A stretch of DNA of 15,077 nt, taken from assembly GCA_003484235.1 (NCBI GenBank), contig DNDP01000371.1, positions 1 through 15,077 on the forward strand, read 5' to 3'. This stretch comes from Verrucomicrobiales bacterium (lineage in GTDB: Bacteria; Verrucomicrobiota; Verrucomicrobiia; Limisphaerales; RI-55). This document shows, piece after piece, positions 14,333-15,077 of this stretch (the first letter of the stretch is position 1; each line of letters begins with the position of its first letter). The position numbers and the translations under genes are program-made. The notes below the pieces were generated by a model. That model searched no databases. It was given only the letters and a program-made list of their open reading frames with translations, and was not told where the DNA came from.

Positions 14333-15077
14333 TCAGCGGGCGGCAAAAACCAGACAAACCGGCGTGGGCGCGGTCATCGGGTTGCCCGTCCGGGTGATCC
14401 TGCCGGTTTCCGGGTCCAGCCGAAAGATGGCGATCGTGTCCGAACTTTGCCCGGCCGCCAGCAGCCAGCGCCCGCCGGCATCCAGCACAAAGCTGCGCGG
14501 AGTCCGGCCGGCTATTGGCTCGTGCTGCACCGGCGTCAGCGCACCGGCCTCTCCGTCGATTTGGAAGACGGCAATGCTGTCGTGCCCGCGATTCGAGGCA
14601 TAGAGGAACTTTCCGTTCGGATGAACGAAGATTTCGGCGGTGCTGTTGCCGGCGACCGGGCCGGCCGGGAGGGTGGAAACGGTCGTGGTGGGCTCCAATG
14701 TGCCTCTGACCGGGTCGTATTTCAGCGAAGTGATCGTCGAAACCATCTCATTCAGGGACCAGGCCAGGGGCTTGGTGGGATGCAGTGCGAAATGCCGTGG
14801 TCCCGAGCCCGGTTCAATCGCGACGCCGGCGGGATCGTTCGGCGTCAGCTTCCCGGTGGTGGCGTCAAACCGGTAGACGAGCACTTTGTCCATGCCGAGA
14901 TCCGGCACGAACGCGAAGCGCGCTGCCTGGTCGAGGTAGATGCCATGCGCGTGGGGCGCCTTTTGCCGGTTCGGGTTCACGCTCGATCCTTCATGCTGGA
15001 CAAAGGACGCCTGCGCGCCGATCCGGCCGTCAGACTCCAGTTGGTAGGAAATCACGCTGCCACCGCCGTAGTTGGCC
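14333..15077 (-). CDS. Beta-propeller lactonase, 6-phosphogluconolactonase (YbhE/Pgl) family (partial, N-terminus outside window)
   Basis: This is the C-terminal 247 or so residues of a seven-bladed propeller lactonase; the frame stays open to the right edge. Family text is clear: ANYGGGSVISYQL at the edge, APHAHGIYLDQAARFAFVPDLGMDKVLVYRFD, GSGPRHFALHPTKPLAWSLNE, AEIFVHPNGKFLYASNRGHDSIAVF, TPRSFVLDAGGRWLLAAGQSSDTIAIF and, at the end, PVCLVFA. The His, Asp, Asn and Arg residues that line the active site in this family fall in these blades. Well-studied members hydrolyse 6-phosphogluconolactone in the pentose phosphate pathway. Many environmental members are exported and may act on other sugar lactones, so the exact role depends on the missing N-terminus. 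A GTG at 15055 is an internal codon, not the start. No terminator was seen after the stop. Confidence 0.92.
   Translation of the reverse strand, partial: ANYGGGSVISYQLESDGRIGAQASFVQHEGSSVNPNRQKAPHAHGIYLDQAARFAFVPDLGMDKVLVYRFDATTGKLTPNDPAGVAIEPGSGPRHFALHPTKPLAWSLNEMVSTITSLKYDPVRGTLEPTTTVSTLPAGPVAGNSTAEIFVHPNGKFLYASNRGHDSIAVFQIDGEAGALTPVQHEPIAGRTPRSFVLDAGGRWLLAAGQSSDTIAIFRLDPETGRITRTGNPMTAPTPVCLVFAAR

Overview
The window is high-GC bacterial DNA with compact genes and few convincing Shine-Dalgarno sites. It most resembles a Verrucomicrobiota genome, possibly the Limisphaerales/Pedosphaera side. The grounds are the gene mix: a secreted heparan-N-sulfatase-like sulfatase, a VIT/VWA surface protein, a glycine-rich RRM protein, a stand-alone GspE-like ATPase and a DUF4388 response regulator. 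This assignment is inference; there is no rRNA or marker gene to settle it.

Left part (1-4677). The tail of an unidentified + strand gene (to 86) meets a small secreted protein of unknown function on the - strand (246-794). Behind the latter lies a 326-base gene-free stretch with strong inverted repeats. A short type II secretion/type IV pilus ATPase (1121-2341, -) is divergent from a two-gene + strand unit: a membrane-anchored alpha/beta hydrolase (2442-3347) and an overlapping PLP aminotransferase (3313-4677).

Middle (4678-6847). After a 317-base gap comes a tight three-gene + strand operon closed by a clear intrinsic terminator. It holds a CheY-like response regulator with a DUF4388 domain and an unassigned C-terminal domain, a 97-residue protein with a Roadblock/LC7-like look, and a 135-residue helical protein with a Gly-rich basic tail. 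This is the most interesting unit in the window: it looks like a small signalling module, perhaps for surface motility or polarity.

Right-centre (6879-11073). On the - strand a secreted PPP-type metallophosphatase (8842-10308) precedes a secreted Cys-type sulfatase with HEAT-like repeats (6879-8741). Divergent from them, an M50-type intramembrane protease (10432-11073) is followed on the + strand by an 824-residue secreted VIT+VWA protein (11157-13631).

Right end (13632-15077). A near-perfect 16-bp-arm bidirectional terminator separates the VIT/VWA gene from a glycine-rich RRM RNA-binding protein (-). Last comes the C-terminal part of a beta-propeller lactonase (-), which runs off the right edge. 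I saw no tRNA, rRNA, CRISPR array, insertion sequence or origin.
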